The notes below the pieces were generated by a model. That model searched no databases. It was not told the DNA's origin and worked only from the letters and a program-made list of their open reading frames with translations. Position numbers and translations under genes: made by a program. This document shows, in pieces, positions 53,290 to 62,151 of a DNA stretch of 64,000 nt. How positions within the stretch are numbered: position 1 is the stretch's first letter; each line of letters begins with the position of its first letter. Origin of the DNA: Methylibium sp. Root1272 (GTDB lineage: Bacteria; Pseudomonadota; Gammaproteobacteria; Burkholderiales; Burkholderiaceae_C); NCBI RefSeq assembly GCF_001425905.1, contig NZ_LMDY01000013.1:626177-690176 (forward strand), written 5' to 3'.

Positions 53290-54639
53290 GTGAACGCTCC
53301 CCCCCCGTCCTCCCTCCCGCTGGCCACGCTGCTGGCGCACACCGCCGACGCGGTGGCCGCGGTGTGCGCCGGGCGTTCGTTGAACGATGCACTGGCGGCC
53401 GTGCCGGCGCTGCCCCGGCCGGGCGCGCAGGCGCTGGCGTTTCGCGTGCTGCGCGGCCTGGGCCTTGCCCAGGCGCTGCGCCGCCGGCTCGTGCCGAAGG
53501 CGCCACCGGCCTGGGTCGATGCCTTGCTGCTCAGTGCGTTCGCGCTGGCTCACCAGGATGCCGACACGGCCGAGGCGCCGCCCTACGCGCCGCACACGCT
53601 GGTGAGCCAGGCGGTCGAGGCGGCCAAGCTGCGGGCCCGGGCGCAGGCGGGCTTCGTCAACGCGGTGCTGCGACGCTACCTGCGGGAGCAGCCGGCGCTG
53701 GTCGCCGCCACCGCAAAGGACCCGGTCGCGAAGTGGAACCATCCGCGCTGGTGGATCGAGACGCTTCAGCGTGACTGGCCGCAGCACTGGGCCGACCTGC
53801 TGCGCGCCAACGACCGGCGTGCGCCGATGACGCTGCGCGTCAATGCACGGCAGCAGGACCGTGCGAGCTACCTGCAACGTCTGGCGCAGGCCGGCATCGC
53901 CGCCCGCGCCGTGACCCGGCCCGGCGCGGCGGATGGCCAGGCCATCGAGCTCGCCGTACCTTGCGCCGTGTCCTTGTTGCCGGGCTTCACCGAGGGTGCC
54001 GTGTCGGTGCAGGACCTCGCGGCCCAGCAGGCGGCGCCGTTGCTGCTGGGCACCGGCCTGCCGCCTGGCGCTCGGGTGCTCGACGCCTGTGCGGCGCCCG
54101 GCGGCAAGACGGCCCACCTGCTGGAACTCGCCGATCTGGACCTGCTGGCCCTGGACGCCGACGCGCAGCGGCTGGTGAAGGTGAGGGAGACCTTGCAGCG
54201 CCTCGGCCTGCGTGCGCACACGCAGGCCGCCGACGCGCGCGACGTGGCGTCCTGGTGGGACGGCCGGCCGTTCGACGCCATCCTGCTCGACGCCCCCTGC
54301 AGCGCCTCGGGCATCGTGCGGCGCCATCCCGACGTTCGCTGGCTGCGCCGCGCCTCGGACATCGAGGCGCTGGCGTCGACCCAGGCGGGGCTCCTCGACG
54401 CGCTGTGGCCGGTGCTCCGGCCCGGCGGGCGCCTGCTCTACGCCACCTGCTCGGTCTTCAAGGCCGAAGGCGTGCATCAGATCGACGCTTTTTTGCAACG
54501 CGCACCCGACGCCATCGAGCGGCCTTCACCCGACTACCTGCTGCCGGTGGCCGACAATCCCGATCAGGGGAGCGAGGGGCCGCCACAGCCCTCGACGGAC
54601 GGCTTCTATTACGCGCTGCTCGACAAGCGTTCGTCCTGA
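53290..54639 (+). CDS. rsmB: 16S rRNA (cytosine(967)-C(5))-methyltransferase
   Basis: RsmB methylates C967 of 16S rRNA. The 449-residue protein (GTG start at 53290) has an N-terminal NusB-like domain (about residues 10-140), then the Rossmann methyltransferase part with VLDACAAPGGKTAHLLEL, the DAPCSASGIVRRHPD loop and the catalytic Cys in YATCSVF. It leads the conserved Burkholderiales string rsmB-DUF4390-ntrY-ntrX. Confidence 0.96.
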   Translation: MNAPPPSSLPLATLLAHTADAVAAVCAGRSLNDALAAVPALPRPGAQALAFRVLRGLGLAQALRRRLVPKAPPAWVDALLLSAFALAHQDADTAEAPPYAPHTLVSQAVEAAKLRARAQAGFVNAVLRRYLREQPALVAATAKDPVAKWNHPRWWIETLQRDWPQHWADLLRANDRRAPMTLRVNARQQDRASYLQRLAQAGIAARAVTRPGAADGQAIELAVPCAVSLLPGFTEGAVSVQDLAAQQAAPLLLGTGLPPGARVLDACAAPGGKTAHLLELADLDLLALDADAQRLVKVRETLQRLGLRAHTQAADARDVASWWDGRPFDAILLDAPCSASGIVRRHPDVRWLRRASDIEALASTQAGLLDALWPVLRPGGRLLYATCSVFKAEGVHQIDAFLQRAPDAIERPSPDYLLPVADNPDQGSEGPPQPSTDGFYYALLDKRSS

Positions 54640-54684
54640 GCCACACCGCGACCTACCCATCATCCCGAACTCCGACCTGCTGCC

Positions 54685-55299
54685 GTGTTCACCGCCCCGG
54701 TTCGACGCTGGTTTCAGCCTGCCGCAGGACGGTCGGCCGGGTGGCTGCCCGCAGTCTGGCTGGCGCTGGTGATCTGGCTGGCGGTCGGCGCGTCGCTGGC
54801 GCACGCCGACGGCATCGAGCTCAGCGCGCTGGACCTGACGCGCGGTGACGAGGGCCTGCTGCTCGGCTATACCGCCAGCGTCGTGCTGCCCCATGCGGTC
54901 GAGGACGCGCTGCAGAAGGGGGTGCCGCTGCATTTCGTGGCCGAGGCCGAGGTGCTCCGATCGCGCTGGTACTGGCGCGACAAGCGCGTAGCACGTGCCA
55001 CCCGCACCTGGCGCATCACCTGGCAGCCGCTGACGCGGCGCTACCGCGTCAATTTCGGCAGCCTGAGCCAGAGCTACGACTCGCTGTCCGACGCCCTGTG
55101 GGTGGTGCAGCGCGCCACCCGCTGGAAGCTCGCTGAGGCCGGCGACCTGGACGACGGCAACGGCCAGTACCTCGAGTTCAGCCTGCGGCTCGACACCTCG
55201 CAGCTGCCGCGGCCCCTGCAGATCAGCTTCGGCGGCCAGGCCGAATGGGCGCTCGAGGTCGAGCGCCGGCTGGCCGTGCCCGAGGCGCAGCCGCGCTGA
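54685..55299 (+). CDS. DUF4390 protein
   Basis: The 204-residue protein (GTG start at 54685) has an N-terminal hydrophobic signal-like segment (AVWLALVIWLAVGASLAHA, about 24-42) and a beta-rich body with LPHAVEDALQKGVPLHFVAEAEV and SYDSLSDALWVVQRATRWKL. This is the DUF4390 pattern; the function is unknown. It is invariably next to ntrY in this lineage, with 24 bp between them here. A periplasmic or membrane accessory role to the sensor is only a guess. Confidence 0.88.
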   Translation: MFTAPVRRWFQPAAGRSAGWLPAVWLALVIWLAVGASLAHADGIELSALDLTRGDEGLLLGYTASVVLPHAVEDALQKGVPLHFVAEAEVLRSRWYWRDKRVARATRTWRITWQPLTRRYRVNFGSLSQSYDSLSDALWVVQRATRWKLAEAGDLDDGNGQYLEFSLRLDTSQLPRPLQISFGGQAEWALEVERRLAVPEAQPR

Positions 55300-55323
55300 G
55301 CCGCGAACGCGCACACCTCGGCA

Positions 55324-57663
55324 ATGACCCCCGAACGCCTGCGCCGCCGTCTGGCGCTGCTGCTCACGCGGCACCCGGACCGCCGCGTGTCGCGCGGCGT
55401 CTGGGTCGTCGCGCTGGCTGCCACCACGGCGGCGGCGCTGGTGCTGACCTTCCTGCTGGCGATCGCCACCAACAACCGCGAGTTCTACGAGCGGTATTAC
55501 AACGCGCTGCTATGGGTCAACGTCGTGATCGCGACCGTGCTGGTCGGTGTGATCGCGGTCGGCGCGGTGCGGCTGGCCGCGCGGGTGCTGCGCGGCCGCT
55601 TCGGCTCGCGGCTGCTGCTGCGGCTGGCGGCGATCTTCGGCGTGGTGGCGGTGGTGCCCGGGGCGCTGGTCTACACGGTGAGCTACCAGTTCGTGTCACG
55701 CAGCATCGAGAGCTGGTTCGACGTGCGTGTCGAGGGTGCGCTGGAGGCCGGCCTGAACCTGGGGCGTGGCACGCTCGATACGCTGGTCAACGATCTCGCT
55801 GGCAAGACGCGCGTCGCGGCCGAGCGGCTCGGTGAAGCGCCCGAGCGTCAGCAGCCGCTGGCCCTGGAGCGACTGCGCGAGCAGCTCACGGCGCAGGACG
55901 TGGCGGTGCTCGGGGCGGCCGGCCAGGTGCTGTCGAGCGCCGGCGCCGCCGCGGTGCTGGCACCCGAGCGGCCCGGCCTGGCCTTGCTGCGGCAGGCGCG
56001 CACCGCGCGCGTGACCACGCAGATCGAGGGGCTGGACGACGATGGCGCCGCCACGCGCATCCCCGGCGTCTCGGTCGCCGACCCGCCGCCGCCCCAGCCG
56101 CGCGTGCGCGTCATCGCCCTGATTCCGGCCACCGGCTTCTCGCTCAGCCGCGAGGACCGCTACCTGGTGGTGAGCCAGTTGCTGCCGGCCACGCTGGCGG
56201 CCAACGCGCTGGCGGTGCAGAGCGCCTACCGCGAGTACCAGCAGCGCTCGCTGGCGCGCGAGGGCCTGCGCAAGATGTACATCGGCACGCTCACGCTGAC
56301 GCTGATCCTCGCAGTGTTCGGCGCGATGCTGCTGGCGGTGACCTTCGGCAACCGGCTGGCGCGTCCGCTGCTGCTGCTGGCCGACGGCGTGCGCGAGGTG
56401 GCGCGCGGCGACCTGAGCCCGAAGCCGGTGTTCGCCTCGGGCGACGAGCTCGGCGGGTTGACGCGTTCGTTCGCCGACATGACCCAGCAACTCGCCGACG
56501 CCCGCGGGCTGGTCGAACAGAGCGTGGCCGAGCTCGAGACGGCGCGCGGCAAGCTGCAGGCCATCCTCGACAACATGAGTGCCGGCGTGATCGTGTTCGA
56601 CCGCGACCGTTGCATCGACAGCGTGAACGCCGGTGCGACCCGCATCCTGCGCGTGCCGTTGTCGGCCTATCTCGGGCGCGGGCTGGCCGAGGTGCCCGGC
56701 CTCGAAGGCTTCGACGCGGCGCTGGCCCGGCGCTTCGACCAGATCGAGAGCGGCTCCGAGCTCGGCGACCGCGACCACTGGCAGGACTCCTTCGAACTCG
56801 CGACGGCGTCCGACCGCGATCCGCTGACCCTGTTGGTGCGCGGCGCGCCGCTGCCGGCCGGCGGGCAGGGCGGCGCGGCGCGGCTGGTGGTGTTCGACGA
56901 CATCACCGAGCTCGTCTCGGCCCAGCGCGCCGAGGCCTGGGGCGAGGTGGCGCGCCGGCTCGCGCACGAGATCAAGAACCCGCTCACGCCGATCCAGTTG
57001 TCGGCCGAGCGCATCCAGCACCGGCTCGAAGCCAAGCTGGAAGTGCCGGATCAGCAGATGCTGGCCAAGTCGGTGAGCACCATCGTCACCCAGGTGCAGG
57101 CGATGAAGCAGCTGGTCAACGAATTCCGCGACTACGCCCGCCTGCCGGCCGCCCAGCTGGCGCCGCTGGACCTCAACGCGCTGGTGGCCGAGGTACTGGG
57201 CCTGTATGCCGAGGTGCAGGAGTCGGGTCGCCTGCGCGTCGAGCTGGCCGAGGGCCTGCCGCGGATCCAGGGCGATGCCACGCAGCTGCGGCAGGTGGTG
57301 CACAACCTGGTGCAGAACGCTCTGGACGCGGTGGCCGAGCGGCCCGACGGCCAGGTGCGGCTGCGCACCGAGGGGGCGCTCAACGAGCGCGGCGAGTGGC
57401 GCGCGGTGCGGCTGGTCGTCGCCGACAACGGCCCGGGCTTCAGCGAGCGCATGCTCAAGCGTGCCTTCGAGCCCTATGTGACGACCAAGACCAAGGGCAC
57501 CGGACTGGGTCTTGCGGTGGTCAAGAAGATCGCCGACGAACATGGTGCGCGCGTGCGCCTGGCCAACCTCGCGGGCGACGCGGCGGCCGCGGACGACGCA
57601 CCGTCTGTCGGGGGGGCACAAGTTTCGCTATCATTTTCGAAATGGCTGCCCCCTCAGGGTTAG
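55324..57663 (+). CDS. ntrY: NtrY-like membrane sensor histidine kinase
   Basis: This sensor kinase is likely to report nitrogen status or redox state. The 779-residue protein has four predicted N-terminal membrane segments (about residues 30-120 and 320-345) around a periplasmic region. A HAMP domain (FGNRLARPLLLLADGVREVARGDL) follows, then a PAS-like domain (about 400-520) and the kinase core with phospho-acceptor His548 in LAHEIKNPLTPIQL. The ATP-binding N, G1 and G2 boxes end it (VQNALDAV, VADNGPGFSE, GTGLGLAVVKKI). Its partner ntrX starts 45 bp later. Confidence 0.93.
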   Translation: MTPERLRRRLALLLTRHPDRRVSRGVWVVALAATTAAALVLTFLLAIATNNREFYERYYNALLWVNVVIATVLVGVIAVGAVRLAARVLRGRFGSRLLLRLAAIFGVVAVVPGALVYTVSYQFVSRSIESWFDVRVEGALEAGLNLGRGTLDTLVNDLAGKTRVAAERLGEAPERQQPLALERLREQLTAQDVAVLGAAGQVLSSAGAAAVLAPERPGLALLRQARTARVTTQIEGLDDDGAATRIPGVSVADPPPPQPRVRVIALIPATGFSLSREDRYLVVSQLLPATLAANALAVQSAYREYQQRSLAREGLRKMYIGTLTLTLILAVFGAMLLAVTFGNRLARPLLLLADGVREVARGDLSPKPVFASGDELGGLTRSFADMTQQLADARGLVEQSVAELETARGKLQAILDNMSAGVIVFDRDRCIDSVNAGATRILRVPLSAYLGRGLAEVPGLEGFDAALARRFDQIESGSELGDRDHWQDSFELATASDRDPLTLLVRGAPLPAGGQGGAARLVVFDDITELVSAQRAEAWGEVARRLAHEIKNPLTPIQLSAERIQHRLEAKLEVPDQQMLAKSVSTIVTQVQAMKQLVNEFRDYARLPAAQLAPLDLNALVAEVLGLYAEVQESGRLRVELAEGLPRIQGDATQLRQVVHNLVQNALDAVAERPDGQVRLRTEGALNERGEWRAVRLVVADNGPGFSERMLKRAFEPYVTTKTKGTGLGLAVVKKIADEHGARVRLANLAGDAAAADDAPSVGGAQVSLSFSKWLPPQG

Positions 57664-57708
57664 CCTTCAGGCCACGCCGACACGGCATGTGCCACGCACC
57701 GGGACCCC

Positions 57709-58398
57709 ATGGCGACCATCCTTGTTGTAGACGACGAACTCGGCATCCGCGCACTGCTGTCGGACATCCTGAGCGACGAGGGCCACAGCGTCGAACTGGC
57801 CGAGAACGCCGCTGAGGCCCGGGCGTCGAGGGAGCGTACACGGCCCGACCTGGTGTTGCTCGACATCTGGATGCCGGACGTCGATGGCGTCACGCTGCTC
57901 AAGGAATGGGGCAGCTGCAACCTGCTGACGATGCCGGTGATCATGATGTCGGGCCACGGCACGATCGACACCGCCGTCGAGGCGATCAAGTTCGGTGCGA
58001 TGGCCTTCCTCGAGAAGCCCATCACGCTGCAGAAGCTGCTGCGGGCCGTCGAGCAGGGCCTGGCCAAGCCGGCCGCGCGGCCGGTGGCCACCGTGACGCC
58101 GCTGCGCCCCGGCGAGCGCGGCGATGTGCTGGCCATCGACTCGCAGCACGGCGGGCTGTCCGGCGCGCAGCCGGTGGCCCTGGGCCTGCAGCCCGAACAG
58201 AGCTTCGAGCTCGACCGGCCGCTGCGCGAAGCGCGCGATGCCTTCGAGAAGGCCTACTTCGAATTCCACCTCGCGCGCGAGAACGGCAGCATGACGCGCG
58301 TGGCCGAGAAGACGGGCCTCGAGCGCACCCACCTGTACCGCAAGCTCAAGCAGCTCGGTGTCGACCTCAGCCGCGGCAAGAAGGGTGCGGCCGCCTGA
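57709..58398 (+). CDS. ntrX: Response regulator NtrX-like, lacking the sigma-54 AAA+ domain
   Basis: The 229-residue protein has a receiver domain (Asp9 and phospho-acceptor Asp52 in LLDIWMPDVDG, Lys104 in LEKP) and a C-terminal Fis-type helix-turn-helix (FEFHLARENGSMTRVAEKTG, then LERTHLYRKLKQLGVDL). The central AAA+ module with GAFTGA, usual for NtrX, is missing; an Ala/Pro-rich linker joins the halves. It therefore cannot act as a classical sigma-54 activator. It is paired with ntrY. A tRNA gene follows after 33 bp. Confidence 0.92.
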   Translation: MATILVVDDELGIRALLSDILSDEGHSVELAENAAEARASRERTRPDLVLLDIWMPDVDGVTLLKEWGSCNLLTMPVIMMSGHGTIDTAVEAIKFGAMAFLEKPITLQKLLRAVEQGLAKPAARPVATVTPLRPGERGDVLAIDSQHGGLSGAQPVALGLQPEQSFELDRPLREARDAFEKAYFEFHLARENGSMTRVAEKTGLERTHLYRKLKQLGVDLSRGKKGAAA

Positions 58399-58415
58399 GC
58401 CGCCGGCGGTGCTGC

Positions 58416-58421
58416 TACACT
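58416..58421 (+). promoter_or_regulatory. -10 element of the tRNA-Phe gene
   Basis: TACACT lies 10 bases before the first base of the tRNA, within the short spacer after ntrX. Confidence 0.4.
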
Positions 58422-58431
58422 GCGGCCCCTT

Positions 58432-58507
58432 GGCTCGGTAGCTCAGTTGGTAGAGCAGCGGATTGAAAATCCGCGTGTCGGTGGTTCGATTCCGCCCCGA
58501 GCCACCA
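58432..58507 (+). tRNA. tRNA-Phe (anticodon GAA)
   Basis: A 76-base cloverleaf: acceptor GGCTCGG/CCGAGCC, D-arm with GCTCAGTTGGTAGAGC, anticodon stem GCGGA/TCCGC around TTGAAAA with anticodon GAA, T-arm with GGTTCGATTCC, discriminator A and an encoded CCA end (58505-58507). It decodes phenylalanine. A strong terminator follows. Confidence 0.97.
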
Positions 58508-58513
58508 AATCCG

Positions 58514-58538
58514 AAACGGCCCCTGTGCGGGGCCGTTT
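58514..58538 (+). terminator. Rho-independent terminator after tRNA-Phe
   Basis: AAACGGCCCC (58514-58523) and GGGGCCGTTT (58529-58538) with a 5-base loop, followed by GCATTT. A perfect 10-bp stem. Confidence 0.85.
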
Positions 58539-58669
58539 GCATTTCAGGGGGCCTGCCGGCAGGCATCCCGAGGACGCCGGTGCGACGAGCCTGACCGGCC
58601 CCGGTTCTTGCCAGGTACAGAACCTTCCGGGCGGCGCCTGCTCCAACCGGCCCGAGAGGGAGCGCGCAC

Positions 58670-58675
58670 TACAAT
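58670..58675 (+). promoter_or_regulatory. -10 element of yajC
   Basis: TACAAT 39 bases before the yajC GTG; the -35 is indistinct. AAGGACGA precedes the GTG as ribosome-binding site. Confidence 0.4.
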
Positions 58676-58714
58676 GCGCGCTGTCGTTGGTGCAACCAAT
58701 TCAAGGACGAGACA

Positions 58715-59041
58715 GTGTTCATTTCCGAAGCTTTTGCCCAGGCCGCTCCGGCCGCCGCCGCCGGTGGGGAGTCGAGCCTGCTCACGATGCTGCCGCTCGT
58801 GCTGATGTTCGTGGTGCTGTATTTCGTGATGATCCGCCCGCAGATGAAGCGCCAGAAGGAGCACAAGGCGATGGTCGATGCGCTGGCCAAGGGCGACGAG
58901 GTCGTGACCGCCGGTGGCGTGCTCGGCAAGGTGGCGAAGATCGGTGACACCTACCTGCACGTCGAGGTCGCCAGCGGTGTGGAACTGCAGGTGCAGCGTT
59001 CTGCCGTGGTGCAGGTGCTGCCCAAGGGCACGCTGAAGTAG
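58715..59041 (+). CDS. yajC: Preprotein translocase accessory subunit YajC
   Basis: YajC joins SecD and SecF in the accessory complex of the Sec translocon. The 108-residue protein (GTG start at 58715) has a short N-terminal stretch, one membrane helix (LTMLPLVLMFVVLYFVMI) with RPQMKRQKEHKAM behind it, and the cytoplasmic KGDEVVTAGGVLGKVAKIGD. It begins the yajC-secD-secF unit. A hairpin separates it from secD. Confidence 0.97.
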   Translation: MFISEAFAQAAPAAAAGGESSLLTMLPLVLMFVVLYFVMIRPQMKRQKEHKAMVDALAKGDEVVTAGGVLGKVAKIGDTYLHVEVASGVELQVQRSAVVQVLPKGTLK

Positions 59042-59077
59042 ACGCAGGCGATCGCGCCGCGTGCGGCGCGAGGCCCG

Positions 59078-59110
59078 AAGGCCGCGGTCACCGCTGGGTG
59101 TCGCGGCCTT
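59078..59110 (+). other. Long-loop hairpin between yajC and secD
   Basis: AAGGCCGCG (59078-59086) and CGCGGCCTT (59102-59110) pair over a 15-base loop. There is little U-run after it, so it may be an attenuator or processing signal rather than a full terminator. Confidence 0.45.
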
Positions 59111-59175
59111 TCGTGCAAACAAGGGCGCCGTGTCTCACGGTGCCAGGACGGGGGGCCTCCCCCGAGGATGCTGCA

Positions 59176-61056
59176 ATGAACCGCTACCCATGGTGGAAGT
59201 ACGCGATCCTGGCGATCGCGTTGCTGGTCGGGCTGGTCTACACCCTGCCCAACTTCTTCGGCGAGGCGCCTGCCGTGCAGGTGTCGAGTGGCAAGGCGAC
59301 GCTGAAGGTCGACGCGACGGTGGTGCCACGCGTCCAGCAGGCCTTGCAGGCGGCCGGCCTGCAGGCCGATTTCGTGCAACTCGACGGCGCGTCGATCAAG
59401 GCACGCTTCCGCGACACCGATGTGCAGATCAAGGCCAAGGACGCCATCGCCAAGGCCTTGAACCCGGATCCGGCCGATCCGGGCTACATCGTTGCGCTGA
59501 ACCTGCTGTCACGTTCGCCCACCTGGCTGAGTTCGCTGCATGCGTTGCCGATGTACCTCGGCCTCGACTTGCGCGGCGGGGTGCACTTCCTGATGCAGGT
59601 CGACATGAAGGCGGCGCTGACCAAGCGTGCCGACGCGCTGACCGGCGACATCCGCAGCCTGCTGCGCGACAAGAACATCCGCCATGCCGGCATCGCGCGC
59701 GAAGGCAATGCGGTGACGATCGCTTTCCGCGACTCCGCGACGCGCAGCGCTGCACGGGCGGCTCTGACCGAGCCGCTGCCCGATCTGCAGTGGGCCGAAG
59801 CGGGCCGTGACAGCGAGTTCACGCTGATCGGCAGCCTGAAGCCCGAGGCGGCGCGCCGCGTGCAGGATCAGGCCATCAAGCAGAACATCACGACGCTGCA
59901 CAACCGGATCAACGAGCTCGGCGTGGCCGAGCCGGTGATCCAGCAGCAGGGCGCCGACCGCGTGGTGGTGCAGTTGCCTGGCGTGCAGGACACGGCCAAG
60001 GCGAAGGACATCATCGGCCGCACGGCCACGCTCGAGCTGCGCATGGTGGACGACAGCACCGAGGCGGCTGCGGCGGCGACCGGCGCCGGGCCGGTGCCGT
60101 TCGGGACCGAGCGCTATGTCGAGCGCGGCGGCGCGGCGCTGATCGTCAAGCGCCAGGTGATCCTCACCGGCGACAGCCTGACCGACGCACAACCCGGCTT
60201 CGATGGCCAGACGCAGGAGCCCGCCGTGCACCTGACGGTGGACGCCAAGGGCGCGCGCATCATGCGCGACATCTCGCGCGACAACGTCGGCAAGCGCATG
60301 GCGATCCTGCTGTTCGAGAAGGGCAAGGGCGAGGTCGTGACGGCGCCGGTGATCCGCGGTGAACTCGGCTCACGCTTCCAGATCTCGGGCCGCATGACGT
60401 CGCAGGAGGCGAGCGACACCGCGCTGCTGCTGCGGGCCGGCTCGCTGGCGGCGCCGATGGAGATCGTCGAGGAGCGGACCATCGGCCCGAGCCTCGGTGC
60501 CGAGAACATCGACAAGGGTTTCAACAGCGTGATCTACGGCTTTGCCGCCATCGCGGCGTTCATGTGCGCCTACTACCTGCTGTTCGGGGTGTTCTCGACC
60601 ATCGCGCTGGCGGTGAACCTGCTGCTGCTGGTGGCGGTGCTGTCGATGCTGCAAGCCACGCTGACGCTGCCCGGCATCGCGGCGATCGCGCTGACGCTGG
60701 GCATGGCGATCGACGCCAACGTGCTGATCAACGAGCGGGTGCGCGAGGAGTTGCGCTCCGGCGCTTCGCCGCAAGCCGCGATCCACACCGGCTACGAACG
60801 TGCCTGGGCCACGATCCTCGACTCGAACATCACCACGCTGATCGCAGGCATCGCGCTGCTGGCCTTCGGCTCCGGTCCGGTGCGCGGCTTCGCGGTCGTG
60901 CATTGCCTGGGCATCCTGACGTCGATGTTCTCCGCGGTGCTGTTCTCGCGCGGCCTGGTGAACCTCTGGTACGGGCGGCGCAAGAAGCTCAAGGGCGTGT
61001 CGATCGGTCAGGTGTGGCGCCCGGATGGCGCCGCGCCGCCGGCAGCCCAGGCTTGA
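59176..61056 (+). CDS. secD: Protein translocase subunit SecD
   Basis: SecD, with SecF, uses the proton gradient to aid protein export after SecA. The 626-residue protein has an N-terminal membrane helix, a long periplasmic part with the P1 domain (LGLDLRGGVHFLMQVDM, residues about 125-141), and five C-terminal membrane helices with AIDANVLINERVREE. I chose the ATG at 59176 (MNRYPWWKY) over a longer frame because this is the family start. It ends 18 bp before secF. Confidence 0.97.
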   Translation: MNRYPWWKYAILAIALLVGLVYTLPNFFGEAPAVQVSSGKATLKVDATVVPRVQQALQAAGLQADFVQLDGASIKARFRDTDVQIKAKDAIAKALNPDPADPGYIVALNLLSRSPTWLSSLHALPMYLGLDLRGGVHFLMQVDMKAALTKRADALTGDIRSLLRDKNIRHAGIAREGNAVTIAFRDSATRSAARAALTEPLPDLQWAEAGRDSEFTLIGSLKPEAARRVQDQAIKQNITTLHNRINELGVAEPVIQQQGADRVVVQLPGVQDTAKAKDIIGRTATLELRMVDDSTEAAAAATGAGPVPFGTERYVERGGAALIVKRQVILTGDSLTDAQPGFDGQTQEPAVHLTVDAKGARIMRDISRDNVGKRMAILLFEKGKGEVVTAPVIRGELGSRFQISGRMTSQEASDTALLLRAGSLAAPMEIVEERTIGPSLGAENIDKGFNSVIYGFAAIAAFMCAYYLLFGVFSTIALAVNLLLLVAVLSMLQATLTLPGIAAIALTLGMAIDANVLINERVREELRSGASPQAAIHTGYERAWATILDSNITTLIAGIALLAFGSGPVRGFAVVHCLGILTSMFSAVLFSRGLVNLWYGRRKKLKGVSIGQVWRPDGAAPPAAQA

Positions 61057-61074
61057 GAAGAAGGAGACGGGTTC

Positions 61075-62109
61075 ATGGAGTTCTTCCGCATCAAGCGCGA
61101 CATCCCGTTCATGAAGCACGCGTTGATCTTCAACGTCGTGTCCTTCCTGACCTTTGCTGCCGCCGTGTTCTTCCTCGTGACGCGCGGCCTGCACCTGTCG
61201 ATCGAGTTCACCGGCGGCACGGTGCTCGAGGTCGAGTACGCCCAGACGGCCGATGTGCCCAAGGTACGCAGCGCCGTCGAGGCGCTGGGCTTCGGCGAGG
61301 TGCAGGTGCAGAACTTCGGCACTTCGCGCGACGTGCTGGTGCGCCTGCCGTTGCGTGGCGACGTCAAGCAGCAGGAGGTGGTGGGCCGCGTGTTCGGCGC
61401 GCTGTGCGCGGCCGAAGGTGGCCAGGTCACACAGTCGCAATCGGTCACCGACAAGGGCGAGTCGGTCAGCGCGCAGGTCTGTGACGCCGGCGGCGCGCAG
61501 CCGGTGATGCTCAAGCGCAGCGAGTTCGTCGGGCCGCAGGTCGGCAAGGAGCTGGCGACCGACGGCGCGATGGCGCTCGGCTTCGTCGTCATTGGCATCA
61601 TGATCTATCTCGCGATCCGCTTCGAATGGAAGTTCGCGGTCGCGGCGATCGTCGCCAACCTGCACGACGTGATCATCATCCTGGGCTTCTTCGCCTTCTT
61701 CCAGTGGGAGTTCTCGCTGTCGGTGCTGGCGGCCGTGCTGGCGGTGCTGGGCTATTCGGTCAACGAGTCGGTGGTCATCTTCGATCGGATCCGCGAGGCT
61801 TTCCGCCGCTACCGCAAGATGAACACCCACCAGGTGATCGACCATGCGATCACCTCGACGATGAGCCGCACCATCATCACGCACGGATCGACACAGATGA
61901 TGGTGTTGTCGATGCTGCTGTTCGGCGGTGCGACGCTGCACTACTTCGCGATCGCGCTGACGATCGGCATCCTGTTCGGCATCTATTCTTCGGTGTTCGT
62001 CGCCGCGGCCATTGCGATGTGGCTGGGCGTCAAGCGGGAGGATCTGATGAAGTCGGGAGGCGTCAAGGGCGGCGATCCCGACGATCCGAATGCAGGGGCC
62101 GTGGTGTAG
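61075..62109 (+). CDS. secF: Protein translocase subunit SecF
   Basis: SecF is the partner of SecD. The 344-residue protein has an N-terminal membrane helix after MEFFRIKRDIPFMKH and a periplasmic domain with SIEFTGGTVLEV. C-terminal helices follow, with NLHDVIIILGFFAFF, GYSVNESVVIFDRIRE (a SecF hallmark) and RTIITHGSTQMMVL. The tail is charged. It is followed by a DUF1631 gene. Confidence 0.97.
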   Translation: MEFFRIKRDIPFMKHALIFNVVSFLTFAAAVFFLVTRGLHLSIEFTGGTVLEVEYAQTADVPKVRSAVEALGFGEVQVQNFGTSRDVLVRLPLRGDVKQQEVVGRVFGALCAAEGGQVTQSQSVTDKGESVSAQVCDAGGAQPVMLKRSEFVGPQVGKELATDGAMALGFVVIGIMIYLAIRFEWKFAVAAIVANLHDVIIILGFFAFFQWEFSLSVLAAVLAVLGYSVNESVVIFDRIREAFRRYRKMNTHQVIDHAITSTMSRTIITHGSTQMMVLSMLLFGGATLHYFAIALTIGILFGIYSSVFVAAAIAMWLGVKREDLMKSGGVKGGDPDDPNAGAVV

Positions 62110-62151
62110 AGTTGAAACAGCCTGTCTAATCGTCGTCAGCCCCTATCCTCC

